Below the pieces are notes generated by a model. The model did no database searches. It was not told the DNA's origin and was given only the letters and a program-made list of their open reading frames with translations. Both the position numbers and the translations under genes were made by a program. From NCBI GenBank assembly GCA_030068075.1, contig CM057843.1:15394001-15458000 (forward strand): a stretch of DNA of 64,000 nucleotides, written 5' to 3'. The stretch's first letter is position 1. Each line of letters starts with the position of its first letter. Positions 1-11,168 of the stretch are shown piece by piece. Source of the DNA: Paguma larvata. Lineage: Eukaryota > Chordata > Mammalia > Carnivora > Viverridae.

Positions 1-204
1 CACGGGACCATTTATTTTCCGTTTGCTTCATTTACTTTGAAATCTCCCTCCTCCCCTACCTAGTAGGTTTCACCCAGCCACAGGCTTACTAGTTAATTTG
101 CATGGGGTCTCCTCTTGGGTCCTTTTGTTTAACGCGAGATTGGATGCAAAAGTCTCCACGCTGCCAAGCATTTGAGTTAGAGGGAACCCAGCGGGATCCA
201 GACT

Positions 205-299
205 GGAAAAGGGAAGGGAAGGAAGAAGGGAAGGAAGAAGGGATGGAAGAAGGAAAAAAAAAGAAACAAAAGGAAAGAAAAAGGAAAAGAAAAGAAACA
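205..299. repeat. Purine-rich (GGAA/GAAG)-type low-complexity tract
   Basis: The + strand is almost purely A and G for about 95 bases, first as GGAA/GAAG units and then as poly(A) broken by G. Such polypurine tracts can adopt triplex-like structures and are often length-variable; that is inference. Confidence 0.85.
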
Positions 300-538
300 G
301 ACCTAACAAAGTAGCAAAAGGAAACAAGGTTGTCTAAAGCCTCCATAAATCTTTAGTTCCCTTCATTGTTTGTTTTCTAAGGACTGGGGTGTTCTAATTT
401 ATGTAATCTTTTCCCTCGAGGACTTTTCATCAGATAACGGAATTCTTCCACCCAGGACTTGTGAAGTGCGAGGGGTTACTGGAAACCTCCAGCCCCACCC
501 GAAAATCCTCTTCCTCTTCGCTGAGCTTCAGGCTGCTG

Positions 539-552
539 CCAGCAGGTGGCGC
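539..552 (+). promoter_or_regulatory. Candidate CTCF binding site
   Basis: The 14-mer ccagcaggtggcgc fits every position of the core CTCF consensus CCASYAGRKGGCRS on the + strand. CTCF is the zinc-finger insulator and loop-anchor protein. The site lies in GC-rich unique DNA, not in a SINE. Occupancy cannot be seen from sequence. Confidence 0.6.
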
Positions 553-595
553 CCGCCCGCCTGTTTTTCTCTCCAGGCCCTTTTGGGCGAGGACG

Positions 596-656
596 AGGGG
601 TGGGGGTTGCGGGGAGGGGTGGGGGTTGCAGGGTGGGGGTGGGGTGGGGAGAGGCC
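596..656 (+). repeat. G-rich tract with quadruplex potential
   Basis: There are many runs of four to five G separated by one to four bases, in a repeated pattern of gggg-tggggg-ttgc. This satisfies the usual four-run G-quadruplex rule on the + strand. Its role, if any, is unknown. Confidence 0.7.
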
Positions 657-756
657 CAATAGCAGAACTGCTGAGCTCGGGCCAAGATTTCTTCTGGCAT
701 CTGGAATGCATTAACAACAGCCCACAAATCTGACTCTCATCTCCTTGGAAGAGAGT

Positions 757-802
757 GAAGGAGAGAGAGAGAGAGAGAGAGCGCACGCGAGAGCGAGCGA
801 GC
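757..802. repeat. (GA)n microsatellite with CpG-containing extension
   Basis: A perfect GA run of about 20 bases passes into gcgcacgcgagagcgagcgagc, a mixed GA/GC extension. Confidence 0.8.
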
Positions 803-923
803 CTGAAATACTAGGGAGGGGAAGAGGGGAAGAGGGCAGAGAAGATAGAGAAGATGCCCCCGGGTCCCAAGGTGTCATTACTGGGAAGGGTGTGCCGCTG
901 CCCCTGGCTCAGCCGGTGCGCCT

Positions 924-940
924 CCCCCCCCCCCCCCCCC
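924..940. repeat. C17 homopolymer within a C-rich tract
   Basis: Seventeen C in a row are followed by ggcccg and a further C7 run. The minus strand is therefore G-rich. Run length here is prone to sequencing and polymerase error. Confidence 0.85.
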
Positions 941-1758
941 GGCCCGCCCCCCCGCATGCATGCCCGCTGTGGGCGGACAGGGCCCACGGCCTGGAGGAAG
1001 GAAGCGGTGAGCCAGAGAGTTTCAAACAAAGGATGGCATGACAGGATCCCCAGGACTCTGGTTTTACTGGCACCCCTGGCCCTGCTAGGCGGGGACAGGG
1101 AGGGAAGGGGTGGAGGCCTGCCCCTTCCTCCTCGGTGTGCCCTTTTGTCAATTTGCAGAGAGACATCCCCTCCTGCCTCTGTGGGTGACTGATGGGGAAG
1201 GCCAGAACATAGCTGCGTCTCGATTTCAGCCTTTTATTTGTGTTCCGGGGCCTCCTCGAGGACTGATTTGGCTACTTAACCGGCAGAGGAGGTCTGACCC
1301 TCTCTGGCTGGGGAAGGAGGTCGGAGGGAGGCGCAGCCCTGCCCCGTGGGACGTCTCCCCCGGTTCTCAGGTGTCCTTGGACCATTTTATACGGCCGCCC
1401 GCCTCACTGTGGGTGACATCATCTTCCTTTTACTGCTCTCTCTCGAAGACTGTGTGTGTGGTGGGGTCGTGGGGGGAGAAAGGCTGAGCCACCAGGCTAG
1501 GCTAAGCTGACTTTCTATCAGGCCCTCTTTTCTGCCCTGCGTTCCCCGGGGGACCCCCTGAGCAGGGGTGCTTAGTAGCAGGTCATGAGGCTTCCAGTCG
1601 GAGGCGTGCCGCAGCCATGCAGCTCGCTTCCGAGGTTCCTGAACTCTCTCCACAGTGGCATGCCGGCTGAAACAGAGACGGTTGTCAATGGGTCTCCAAG
1701 TCAGCTCAAGACAGGGGAGGCAGGCATTGCGGATATAGCCTTAACTAATCTCCAAGTG

Positions 1759-1978
1759 GGGGGCGCCCGGGTGGCTCGGTCAGTGGAGCATCCGACGCGT
1801 GGTTTCGGCTCAGGCCACGATCTCACGGTGCGGGGATCGGAGCCCGTGTCGGGCTCTGTGCTGCCGCGGAGCCTGCTTGAGATTCTTTCTCTCCCTCGCT
1901 TCGCCCCTGCCCTGCTGGTGCTCTTTCCCTCTCTCTCAGAATAAATAAGTAAACAGGAAACATTAAAAAAAAAAAAAA
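1759..1978 (+). mobile_element. CAN-SINE (felid SINEC_Fc type), full length
   Basis: This is a non-autonomous retroposon with a tRNA-derived head carrying pol III A-box and B-box sequences, a CT-rich middle, an aataaataa motif and a 3' A tail; it is mobilised by L1 machinery. Here the head is gggcgcccgggtggctc. The B-box region is diverged, and the tail is (A)14. It is an older copy with several substitutions from the common felid form. Confidence 0.93.
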
Positions 1979-2249
1979 GCGTTTACAAGCTATTTTCACA
2001 CAGAGTAATTTTCCACAAATTCTCACGGACCCGACGAATGAATTATAGAATGAAAAACAACCTGGCAAGTTTCGAAGAGATCGAATAATTAAGCATCTCC
2101 CACAATAATCGTCACGCATTCTGGGGCCTGGACCGTCAGAACTTCCACCACTGTGTCGTTTCACTTCTCTTTTTTCTTTTCTTTTCCACTTAGCACGCCT
2201 CTCCCTGGCTGATGGAACCTTTCTTTCCACCTGGCGAAGGTTGGGGTCA

Positions 2250-2350
2250 GGTGATTCCAAGGCGTGAACCCTGGCTCAGCCAGATACCGCCTCTGTGATC
2301 TTGACCAAGCCGCTTACATTCTTTGTGTTGTAGTTTTGTTACCCATGCAG
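2250..2350 (-). mobile_element. MIR fragment
   Basis: MIR is an ancient mammal-wide tRNA-derived core-SINE. In reverse complement it typically reads ggctctgcca...tgtgaccttgggcaag...cctcagttt. Here the order gtgaaccctggctcagcc, ctctgtgatcttgaccaagccgctta and gtagttttgttacccatgcagtggg follows that pattern with many substitutions. Confidence 0.6.
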
Positions 2351-2589
2351 TGGGGGTGGGGAGAGGGCTCTCTCAGGATGGCTATAGGGTTAAAGGGGGT
2401 TATGGGTGCAAGAGAGCCTTTCAAAATGCCATTGGGCGGGCCGATGGCATTCCAATGTACTCTAGGACTGAACACTTTCTACCCGTTCAGACCAATACAA
2501 ATTGGTTAAAACGGATGGCCACCTGTAGGGTTGACATGTAGGACAATTACAAAAGCCAAAACTGGAGCCCCCAGAGGCACATATCTCTC

Positions 2590-3080
2590 TCCTTTCCTGA
2601 GGCTGGCGCCAGGGTCCAGTGTGGCGCTTCGAACAAGATGGCAGCTGCAACCAGCAGAGGTTCTCCTCAGGAGGAGAGTTAGCAGCCGCCAGAGCGGAGA
2701 CCTCTGTGACGTTCTCAGGCACCGCAGCGTCGGTAGAGATCAGCCTCCCCTCTGGGGAGGCGGACCCCGGCCACGCCTGTATCTCAGTGTGCGTTATGAA
2801 CCGCCGTGCCGTCCGCGGAAGACCCACCCATCCGCTTTGGAAGGACTCGCTGGTTTCGAGGTGAAGAGAACACCCAGAGCCACTCAGGAATCTTCTGGGG
2901 GTTCGAAACATCGCGTTTCCAAGCTCATTTTACCACCAGGAAATGGAGGTGCAGAGCCTCAAAGCGATTCGTCAGAAGTTCGAGAGCCAGTTGTGGCAGA
3001 AGCGACACTCAAATGCTCACTGGCTTGGAGTTCCAAGCAAGGACGGCGGTGACAAGGCCCTGGGGCCACCAACCCAGGGC
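2590..3080. other. CpG-rich unique segment
   Basis: CpG is frequent (about 25-30 sites by eye) and GC content is high. The segment contains aagatggcagc near 2,636, which resembles a YY1 site. From about 2,930 the text cattttaccaccaggaaatggaggtgcagag resembles MIR, so the right end may be an old SINE. I see no supported exon. It could be a weak CpG island. Confidence 0.4.
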
Positions 3081-3669
3081 ATCCTTACCTGGGAAACGAA
3101 GGTCCCTTCAAAGTGGCGCCCAGGGCAGAATGGACTCTTTAGAAGGCAGCTGAAGAGCCAGACCGTTGGAAGAGCCGGAGGTCACGTCCTGTTGGCTGAG
3201 TCTGAAGGATCCTACCTACAGCAGGAAATACCACCTTACACCCCCAGGGACAAGACAGAGGAAAGTGTGCTCTGGGGAGGCAGGGAGTGTGAACTCTGGG
3301 AGCGGTTGGGGTGTGGGCAGCCCGGGACCCTCCCTGTGGGGCCATCTTCTTCCCAGCAGTCATCCCGAGCTTCAAGGAGAGGCCCCGGCTCGAAAGGGGC
3401 TCTCGCAGGTGATGGGCGTTACCTGGGCGCTCTGAATCCTCGACTTACTGCTCACTTCCTCGGTGAGCCCCAACGACCTGACTTTGCACACCTGCTCCCC
3501 AGTTCTTCATTCTCTGTCCTCTTGGTGCCCACCCTCTGGCCGCTGCCCCGTCCAGGCCGCCCCCTCTCACTGCACCGCCCACCCACTGCCAGCCCCCGCC
3601 TGCTCCTCCTCTGCCCTCTCTTCGCCTGGAGGGCTCGAAGAGAGCTGGGGCTTAATCTCCCGTTTTCCC

Positions 3670-3905
3670 TCTGGCTGATGGAGCCAGCGTCTGAGGTCAA
3701 GCCGCAGCCCTGCCGTTGTGTGATTTGGGGCTGGCTGTTGAGTCTCTCTGAGCCTCGGTTTTCTCAGCGGAAGAATGGGAATAACCACAGCATCCAGCTC
3801 TCTGAGTCGTTGGTTGGATTAAATGAGCTCATACATGCAGATTGCTCAGGGAGTGCTGGGCGCAGGGTTAAGTGCTCAGTAATATTAGCCATTATCAACG
3901 TCTTC
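3670..3905 (-). mobile_element. MIR, nearly complete
   Basis: In order, the + strand shows ccctgccgttgtgtgatttgg, gagcctcggttttctcagcgg, aatgggaataa, ttggattaaatgagctcatacatg, and agtgctcagtaatattagcc. This is the standard run of a reversed MIR, including its conserved core. Confidence 0.8.
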
Positions 3906-4109
3906 CTCCCTAACCCCCATCTGGCTCTCCTCGGGGAGTCCCGATCCGCGGGCGAGGGAAGGGAGGCCCCGGGGTCAGTCTTCACCTGGACCTCCAGACC
4001 AACGGCTTCCAGAGTGGGGAAGCACGTACCCCCTTCAGGGTGCCCAGTCACTCTTTGGGGACGAGGAGGGAGAGGGGAGACTTGAGCTTCTGTTGTCAGA
4101 CTCTGCTGG

Positions 4110-4340
4110 GGGTCTGGGACTACATTTCCCAGCTCCCCTTGCAGTTAGCTGAGACCACGTGACTGCATCGGGCGCCAGGGAGCCATGATGCTGCCCCTTC
4201 CAGGTTCTTACCCCCCAACCTCCACCCCGGTGTGCAGTCTCCGCGGCTCCTCCTCCCTCCGCGTCTGCTGGCGGGATGAAGGGGACCCCGAGGCCCCAGA
4301 GGAGGGACTGTCACAGCCCTCCAGCTGGTCTTAAGGCTTA
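4110..4340 (-). mobile_element. Possible ancient interspersed repeat, family not assigned
   Basis: The phrase gactacatttcccagc, followed by ccttgcagttagctgagaccacgtgac, matches a phrase I know from a widespread old mammalian repeat. A related phrase in the opposite orientation occurs near 29,300-29,360. I cannot name the family with confidence. Confidence 0.35.
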
Positions 4341-4936
4341 ACCTGCTTCGAGGTAACACGCATTCCTCGCTTGCTGACTTAAGGCCCTCGATCTGTAACA
4401 GAGCTAATTTATTTTCCTTGAAGTTTGCAGACCTCTGGCCTTGGGGACTAAAAGATCAGAACGTCCCCAGGCCACAGGTGTCAGCAAATCTGTTTCCTCT
4501 AAGCACGAGATGGCTCTGTAGCTGGCATCATGGAGTCTGCACGTAATCAAGACATGTCACCACTGCGCTCCCTTCACTGAACAAACCCCTTGAGAAAAAT
4601 CTCGGGGCCAGGCAGAAACCTCAGAGTCGGCCTTTGGACAGGAGGCCAGCCTCCTGGATAAAGTTCATACGGCTTTCCAGTCGAAACTCGGCTCTTGAGG
4701 ATTGGCCCCTGGAGCCAGGGCAGCCGAACTTCGGTTTTGGTGACAGGAAGAGCCAGGAGATGGAAGGAGCCCAAATCGTCACATGAATGCCAGAAGCAGA
4801 GCCCCCTTGACCAACCAGCACTGGACTCTGACCCGGGCATGAAGTAAACTTATGGTGCCAAGTCAGTGACACCTGAGGGATAGTTGTTACACTGGTAGAC
4901 TGTACTAAGCCATCTTCTATTAAAATGTATTGTTTA

Positions 4937-5111
4937 GGGGCGCCTGGGGGGCTCAGTTGGTTAAGCAGCCGACTTCTGCTCAGGTCATGGTCTCTCAATT
5001 CGTGGGTTCGAACCCTGCAGCAAGCTCTGTGCTGACAGCTCAGAGCCCGGAGCCTGCTTTGGATTCTGTGTCTCTCTCTCTCTCAAAAATAAATAAACAT
5101 TAAAAAATTTT
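4937..5111 (+). mobile_element. CAN-SINE with target-site duplication
   Basis: The head ggggcgcctggggggctcag and the tail aataaataaacattaaaaaa are clear. Direct repeats flank it: aaatgtattgttta before and aaatactgttta after, a target-site duplication (TSD) with a small indel. The CT-rich middle is shortened. Confidence 0.94.
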
Positions 5112-5151
5112 AAGAAATACTGTTTAAAATTATCAACTTAAATTTCTTTCT

Positions 5152-5374
5152 TTATAAAAAAATTTTTTTTAAGTGTGTACTTAATTTTGAGAGAGAAGAG
5201 ACAAAATGTGAGCAGGGGAGGGGAGAGAGAGAGAGTGAGACATAGAATCTGAAGCAGGCTCCTGGCTTTGAACTATCAGCATAGATCCTGATGTAGGTCT
5301 TGAACCCATGAATCACGAGATCATGACCTGAGCCGAAGTCGGATGCTTAATCGACTGAGCCACCCAGGCACCCA
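5152..5374 (-). mobile_element. CAN-SINE, reverse orientation
   Basis: The reversed tail (tttttttaag...aattttgagagagaag) runs to the reversed head gagccacccaggcaccca. It lies about 40 bases from the preceding + strand copy, so the two form a tail-to-tail inverted pair. Confidence 0.93.
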
Positions 5375-5466
5375 ACTTAAAAAAAATTTCTATCTTCTGG
5401 TGTATATGTTTCAACATATAAAGTATATCCATATAGTGATACCTGTCTATAATTTGGTGCTCAAAC

Positions 5467-5672
5467 TTTTTTTTCAATATTTATTTATTTTTGAGAGAGA
5501 GTGAGCGTGCAAGCAGGGGAGGGGCAGAGAGAGAGGGAGACACAGAATCTGAAGCAAGCTCCAGGCTAAGCTGTCACCACAGAGTCCGATGCAGGGCTCG
5601 AACCCATGAACTGTAAGATCATGACCTGAGCCAAAGTCAGATGCTTAATGGACTGAGCCACCCAGGCGCCCC
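5467..5672 (-). mobile_element. CAN-SINE with clear target-site duplication
   Basis: It is flanked by gtgctcaaactttt on the left and gacgctcaaactttt on the right, a TSD of about 14 bases with two differences. The internal CpGs are largely decayed, for example cccatgaactgtaagatcatg. Confidence 0.95.
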
Positions 5673-5690
5673 TTGACGCTCAAACTTTTT

Positions 5691-7687
5691 AATGTTAAGT
5701 GATTAGAAACATTTGGAGACCACTGCTCAGCCTCTCTTTCACGTTTGGGAGCTGGTGCCCACCAGACTGGATTCTCCTGGCCTGTCCCACCTTCTAGACC
5801 ACCCTGTTCTGTTTTACTCCCTTGCTGTGTCCGGCTATCGCCCTAGAGGAGGTCAGTACTGAAAACAAAACAAAACAAAACAAAACCAATAAAAAAAAAA
5901 CAAATTACAAAAAAAAAAAACAAGCAACCAAACTCAACATTTGTTTTGATTCTAAAAAGTGTCAGTGAAGAATAAAAGCAGCCTGCGGGAGGAATTAGAG
6001 GAGCAATTTTATTCCTGATATCATTCCCGATACCTAACGTGGTACCGGAGATGAGGCCACGTCGGCTCTGGGTCTCTGAGCTCTTATCTGCAGAACGAGG
6101 TCACCAGACTGGATAATTCTGGAAGCACTTCTCGCTCTCAGATCTGATGAGCAGTGTAGTCTGCCATTGCCTGTGGGCGTGTGCTTAATTTTGGAGGAAG
6201 CTTTAAAGGATGGCTTTGCCTTTCCCCCGGCCAGGAGAGAAGGAATTAGTTTGGTGGCGGCCCTGGGGATGGCGTTTCCAGGCCAGGACTCTGCAGCTGC
6301 CGGTTTTTCTACCATGGAGAGGGACCCACGGGCTCCTTGGAACGACTCTTTCCAGTTCCCGGTCTCTGTAAAAGAAACCCTAGCGTTTTCTGAAGACCCC
6401 AGCGCCCAAACAGTTCATTCCAAGGGAATGTTCTAAGTTGTAGATGTTTCTGCTCAGTGCTCTCCGGTTGTCTCTGGGGCCGGAGTTTCCCCAGCACGGG
6501 CATGGAGCACGTGATCGCGTGGTTGTTCAGAGGAGAGCCGAGGGGAGAACAGCTGTCCCGGGTTTATGTTTTTAATTGCGCGACATCAGTGCCTCAGGGG
6601 CCTGTGTTCCCTCTCTTGAACCTTGCCCTCCCCCTCCCCCGCCCGTAGGAAAGATATCCACACCTTCCTTTGAGTCTCTGTGTTTCCACTGAGCTCAGGA
6701 GGGCAGGGCCACAGACATTTTCAATGGTTGCCCTTGGCTTTGCAAGAAAAGGCAGTCCATTTATTCTAATCATTGTATTAGTGTTATCGGCATCATTAGG
6801 TTCTGGAATCTGAGGTTCGATTCCAGCTGAGAGCAGAAAACACAACCTAGTTGATTCGGAGTGTACTCAGTCCCTTCAGGAGTCTTCTGGTTTTTCTTTT
6901 CGTTGTTGTTTTGTTTTTGTTGTTTGCCTAAATTCAAATCTAGGTTTCTCCCACCTCTTTGGTCTTTCCAGAAGGGTATCTGAGTTCAGTCACCCAGTCA
7001 CATGGGCAAGGGGACGGTGGGGAGAGGCATCGGTCCTGGGGATGTCCCCCTCTGCACCTGTACCCACTGATGTACTATCTGTACCCCTATCTGGTTCCAA
7101 GTCACACAGTCCCTTGACCTGTGCCTTGGTGTCCCAGCGCTGGGACCTCAGGTCTGCTGGGCCTCAGTGTCCCCGGCCTGCTCCCCTGGAGGCATATGGC
7201 TGCCTGCCTGACCCCAGGGCGTGCAGGACTCATGAGGAGTTCAGGTGCCTGGGCACCCACGCGGGAGTGACTCGTCCACTCTCCTGGCGGCCACTTCGCC
7301 ACCGGCGAATGGATACGCGCTCGCCGAAGGGGAGATGAGGAACTCTCTTTGGTACAGAGGAGAGAGATGAGGGAGAAGGAAGGGTTAGGTTTCTCGAGAA
7401 GGCAGCTCCTTGCCGTCTTCCACAGGTTGACCCCAAAGCATGTGGTGCTGGGGGGAGGGCCAGAGAGCCCCCAGAAGGGTTTGGAAATCCAACAGGGGCG
7501 AGCACGCCCTGGGCTCGTCATCCGGGCTGAGATCCCGGAAGGCAGCGACACCCTCTGACCGCTTTCGCTCCGAGCGGGGATGGAGTTCTTACCTTGAAAA
7601 TTCACTCCCAGCCAGTTGGTGAGCTACGCCACCCTCGTGAGCTATTGGACATCCCGACAATGGCCTTTCCTGACATGGTTTTCATCA
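5691..7687. other. Unique non-coding block
   Basis: Apart from the (AAAAC)n repeat I recognise nothing. Short open frames exist on both strands without family resemblance. An A/T-rich left side passes to GC-rich sequence from about 7,050. Confidence 0.5.
5862..5924. repeat. (AAAAC)n and A-rich repeat
   Basis: Five AAAAC units are followed by runs of ten and twelve A with short interruptions. It may be the expanded tail of a lost retroposon, but no body is visible to its left. Confidence 0.85.
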
Positions 7688-7704
7688 AGACGAAAGGTTT
7701 AAAA

Positions 7705-7729
7705 TTTGTTTTAATGTTTATTTATTTTC

Positions 7730-7761
<32 letters not shown>

Positions 7762-7930
7762 GCATGGGCGGAGGAGGGGCAGAGAGAGAGGGAGACACAG
7801 AATCTGAAGCAGGCTCCAGGCTCTGAGCTGTCGGCACAGAGCCCGACGCGGGGCTCGAACCCACAAACGGTGAGATCGTGACCTGAGCCGAAGTTGGACT
7901 CCCAAAGGACTGAGCCACCCAGGCGCCCCG
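7705..7930 (-). mobile_element. CAN-SINE with long target-site duplication
   Basis: The TSD is agacgaaaggtttaaaa (7,688-7,704) against agacaaaaggttttaaa (7,931-7,947). A GA tract follows the reversed tail, and the body is close to the young felid form, with cgacgcggggctcgaaccc intact. Confidence 0.96.
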
Positions 7931-7947
7931 AGACAAAAGGTTTTAAA

Positions 7948-9296
7948 CTTAAGCACTCCTTTTGAAACCTCAAGAAACTACTTTGCCCGCCGAGTCCCTT
8001 CCGTGTGCAGGGTGGCAAAGGAGAACCTTGACCTTGGGCTCACTGCCTCACAAGACGGGCTTAAAAGCTGGACTTCCGGTGACCACAAGCTGGCCGTGTT
8101 CACGGTTTTCATGATTTATTTCAGCACTGAGTCACGACGGGAGGAGATCTGCTGGCCAAGCCTGGGCTAATCAAGGGGAGGGTAGGAAGGAGGGCCGGAC
8201 AGATATCTGCTTCTTCATCAGACGGGCGCCGAGGTGCTTTGTGAACACTATGAATCAGAAAATTATCGTTCACAACAGATCTCTTGCCAAAGCATGGATT
8301 TTCAAGAGAAGACAGAACAAAACATCTTTAAGCTCTTTATTTTTCTCCCCTCCCCTCCCCTCCCCTCCCCTTCCCTCTCCTCACCTCCCCTCTCCTCTCC
8401 TCTTTCTTTCTTCCTACCCATATAGCTGATTCATATACTGCCTCTTTGTGGTTTTGACCAGAGGTTCAGCCCTCCTGACATTCTGGGCCGGGTAATTCTT
8501 TGGTGTGGGGGACAGTCTTTGCTCTGCTAGGTCCCAGCAGCCTCCCCGGTGTCTGTTCACAGATGCCAGTAACCCTCCCACTCCTGCTCCCTTCCCAGCC
8601 GTAACAACCCAAAGTACTCGGAGATACTTCCAAATGTCCCCTTTTGGGGGAGTGCGGGGGGCTGGGGGAGGGAGCAAAATGGACCCAGATGAAAATCGCG
8701 GTAGTAATTGCTCCTCCGGATTGATATTATGGTGTCCAATAGTAAACGCCTGATAAAAGAATTTACCGATAAAATAAAAGCTTTTCTTCTAAGCCTAACT
8801 TAGGTCATTATCTGTAAAGTCTTTTATTCCCCACCCCCCTCAAGATCTTAGAGATAGGGTGAACTGATTTTGCAGCTCAAATATCACTTACGACGATGCC
8901 CGGATGTCTTGGCTTCTTCTTCACATTTAGGGACAAAATCGTTCTTTTATTTTCCTCGGAAAACATGATTTCGCACTTGCTCTACAGATTCAGTTGATTT
9001 ATCTGCGAGCGATTTAATGTTTCTTAACTGACAATCTGCTTGCGACTGGGATGGATCATTCATTGTTCCAGCGAAATTCAATTTTGAGACACAAATTGCC
9101 ATACTTTCCGTTCCTGTGTTTTCTTTTTCTGGCAGCGTGTAGAAGATTAGTGAGTCTGCAGATTTCCCAGTCACAGTGCTTACAAATTCTTGGTCCATAT
9201 TCCCATTGAGGCCATGCTTACAGGCAGTGATTCTTATGTTTTTCTACAAGGTCGTCTGTGCTTCTGTCATGTTATACTGAGTATACTCTATGTCAC
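7948..9296. other. Unique non-coding block
   Basis: It contains the pyrimidine-rich (CCCCT)n repeat and otherwise no recognised element. The part after 8,750 is A/T-rich. A consensus AP-1 core, tgagtca, occurs near 8,128; such a short motif is weak evidence. Confidence 0.5.
8344..8411. repeat. (CCCCT)n pyrimidine tract
   Basis: Imperfect repeats of cccct shift to cctct and ctttc. The tract is strand-asymmetric; the opposite strand is G/A-rich. Confidence 0.88.
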
Positions 9297-9313
9297 TGCT
9301 TCCATTACCACTT

Positions 9314-9502
9314 TTTAAAAAAATGTTTTATTTATTTTTGAGAGAGAGAGAAACAGAGTGCGAACAGGGGAGGGGCAGAGAGAGAGAGAGGGAGACACAG
9401 AATCCGAAGCAGGCTCCAGGCTCTAAGCTGTCAGCACAGAGCCCGACGCGGGGCTCGAACTCATGAACAGTGAGATCATGACCTGAGCCCCCCAGGCGTC
9501 CC
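9314..9502 (-). mobile_element. CAN-SINE with internal deletion
   Basis: The reversed tail and middle are intact, but the text jumps from acctgagc straight to ccccaggcg. That removes about 25 bases of the tRNA-like head. Flanks attaccacttttta and tatcactactttta are a plausible decayed TSD. Confidence 0.92.
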
Positions 9503-9634
9503 TGTATCACTACTTTTATTCCACACTGAACTGCTTTTGAACCCTTGATCCATTTTGCGCCTTGGGGCTGTGCTGTAAGATGGTACCAACCACCGCCAAC
9601 AAAGAGATCTATACATTCTAAGAAATACTTTGCA

Positions 9635-9825
9635 GGCTCGCCTGGGTGGCTCGGGTCATACTCTCGTGGTCTGTGGGTTTGAGCTTTGCATCGGGATCTG
9701 TGCTGACAGCTCAGAGCCTGGAGCCGGCTTCGGCTTCTGTGTCTCCCCCTCTCTCTGCCCCTCCCCTGCTCACTCTGTCTCTCAAAAACGAATAAACGTT
9801 AAAAAAATTAAAAAAAAAAAACAAC
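9635..9825 (+). mobile_element. CAN-SINE with shortened head
   Basis: The head ggctcgcctgggtggctcgg lacks the usual stretch before catactctcgtggtc. The TSD is aagaaatactttgca (9,620-9,634) and aagaaataacctgca (9,826-9,840). The tail has two A runs. Confidence 0.94.
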
Positions 9826-9840
9826 AAGAAATAACCTGCA

Positions 9841-10951
9841 ACCAATGAGAGAATGGTAGCTGAAAGTTAGCAGATGAAAGTTAGCCAAGATGAATAACCT
9901 AATGCAGCCTGTGTAACTTGTCCCCAGACTTTAGGGGGAAACCTTTCGGTTGCCACAACTCCTACGAACATACCCTTCATTTTATTGTTGGAACGTGTGA
10001 AAGGTAGGGAATGACTGGTTCCATGACATTTTCCCAGGAGAGTCCCATTCTCATGAGCGTCTTCTGGTTCCTAGCGGTTGGCCTCCAAGAGGATGGGGGG
10101 TTGTCAATTGTAAGCGAAGGGGACCGAGTGTCTATAATGTTAATGGTGTTGAGAATGCTAGGTTCCTTTGGATGACAGTGGTTCCTTCTCCAGGCTAGAC
10201 AGCAAGCCCCCTGCGGCCAGGGGCTGGTCTTCTGATTCCTATGGATCTCTCCACTGCTCTCCCCCACCTCCCCAGCACCAGGTCTCTGGTCTGAGGCACG
10301 CAAAGCTCTCAGCATAAAAGGGTGAGGTTGCACCTTGCTGCCGCTTCCGCTCTGGGTGCCCGTGTGACCAGAGAGTCCGTTTCAACAGAGGGTGAAGGCC
10401 GGAGGCGAAATGCAGACAGACAGGTCCACAATGCGCAAACCCGTGTGGGGTCTGAGCTGGGCAAATCCTTCTTTTGACAACGGCTAGGGCTCTCGGGGAC
10501 GGGACAGCTCAGCAGTGGAAGCTGGCCTCCAGCGTTGTCTCTGGCAGCCACCCAAGGGCAGGCTCTGGACCCCTGTGCCCTGCTCTCTGGTGCCTGGGAG
10601 GGCACAGGCTGTCCACCCCAGTCAGCCGCTGTCTCCCTTCCGGCTGATGAGCTTCCAAGCCAGGACCAGGCTTGGCTTGGGTGGGGGTGGTCTGCTCCCT
10701 CCTGGAAAAGTCTCTAAGAACATTTGTCTCCGCTCCCCTCTGCTGTCGGAACACACTTCTGTGCCCGTATCTCTTGGGGGGAATTTAGGGGTTCATTTGT
10801 GAGGGGTTCCCACATTGCTTTTCCTTTGGATGACCCCCACAGGCGAGGTGGCCCCCGCAGAGGGGGCAGGGTCATGACTGATGGTTTTCTGTCTTTACCA
10901 CAGGTGGGTCTGAGGAAACGGGCCTGTGAAAAATTGAGGTTAGGTTCATCT
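9841..10951. other. Unique non-coding block
   Basis: No repeat or exon is recognised. A pyrimidine-rich stretch followed by cacag occurs near 10,897-10,903, but the following sequence gives no recognisable coding exon. Confidence 0.5.
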
Positions 10952-10968
10952 AAGAATGATTTTATACT

Positions 10969-11161
10969 GGGGCGCCTGGATGGCTCAGTCAGGTTCATCT
11001 GACTTCGGCTCGAGTCATGATCTCACGGGTCTTGAGTTCAAGACTCGCATCGGGCTCTCTGCTGTCAGCGCAGAGCCCGCTTCGGATGCTTATTCCCCTC
11101 TCCCTTGTCCTTCCCCCGCTGGTTCTCTCTCTCTCTCTCTCTCAAAAAAAAAAAAAAAAAA
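10969..11161 (+). mobile_element. CAN-SINE, left member of a tandem pair
   Basis: The head ggggcgcctggatggctcag lies just after aagaatgattttatact. The tail is (A)19-20. Its 5' side carries one half of a TSD whose other half lies beyond the next SINE. Confidence 0.94.
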
Positions 11162-11168
11162 GATCTTA

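Larger units (their letters stand above)
1..1758. other. Unique GC-rich non-coding block
   Basis: No transposable element or exon is recognised in this stretch. It holds a purine tract, a CTCF-type motif, a G-rich tract, a GA repeat and a C homopolymer, each listed separately. Open frames occur on both strands but are low in complexity and mutually overlapping, so none is called as a gene. Confidence 0.6.

Noticed and set aside
1759..1978. tRNA genes, suggested by A-box and B-box sequences
   Set aside because: Each match lies in a SINE head followed by a CT stretch and an A tail. The cloverleaf is not intact.
2943..4085. The longest open frame (380 codons, + strand) as a gene
   Set aside because: It starts in MIR-like, CpG-rich DNA and its 3' part runs through a reversed MIR (3,670-3,905). 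No domain, signal or composition typical of a protein is seen; stop codons are simply rare in GC-rich sequence.
10897..11002. Splice acceptor at a pyrimidine-rich tract ending in cacag
   Set aside because: The downstream sequence gives no recognised coding text and soon enters a SINE; acceptor-like strings are common by chance.
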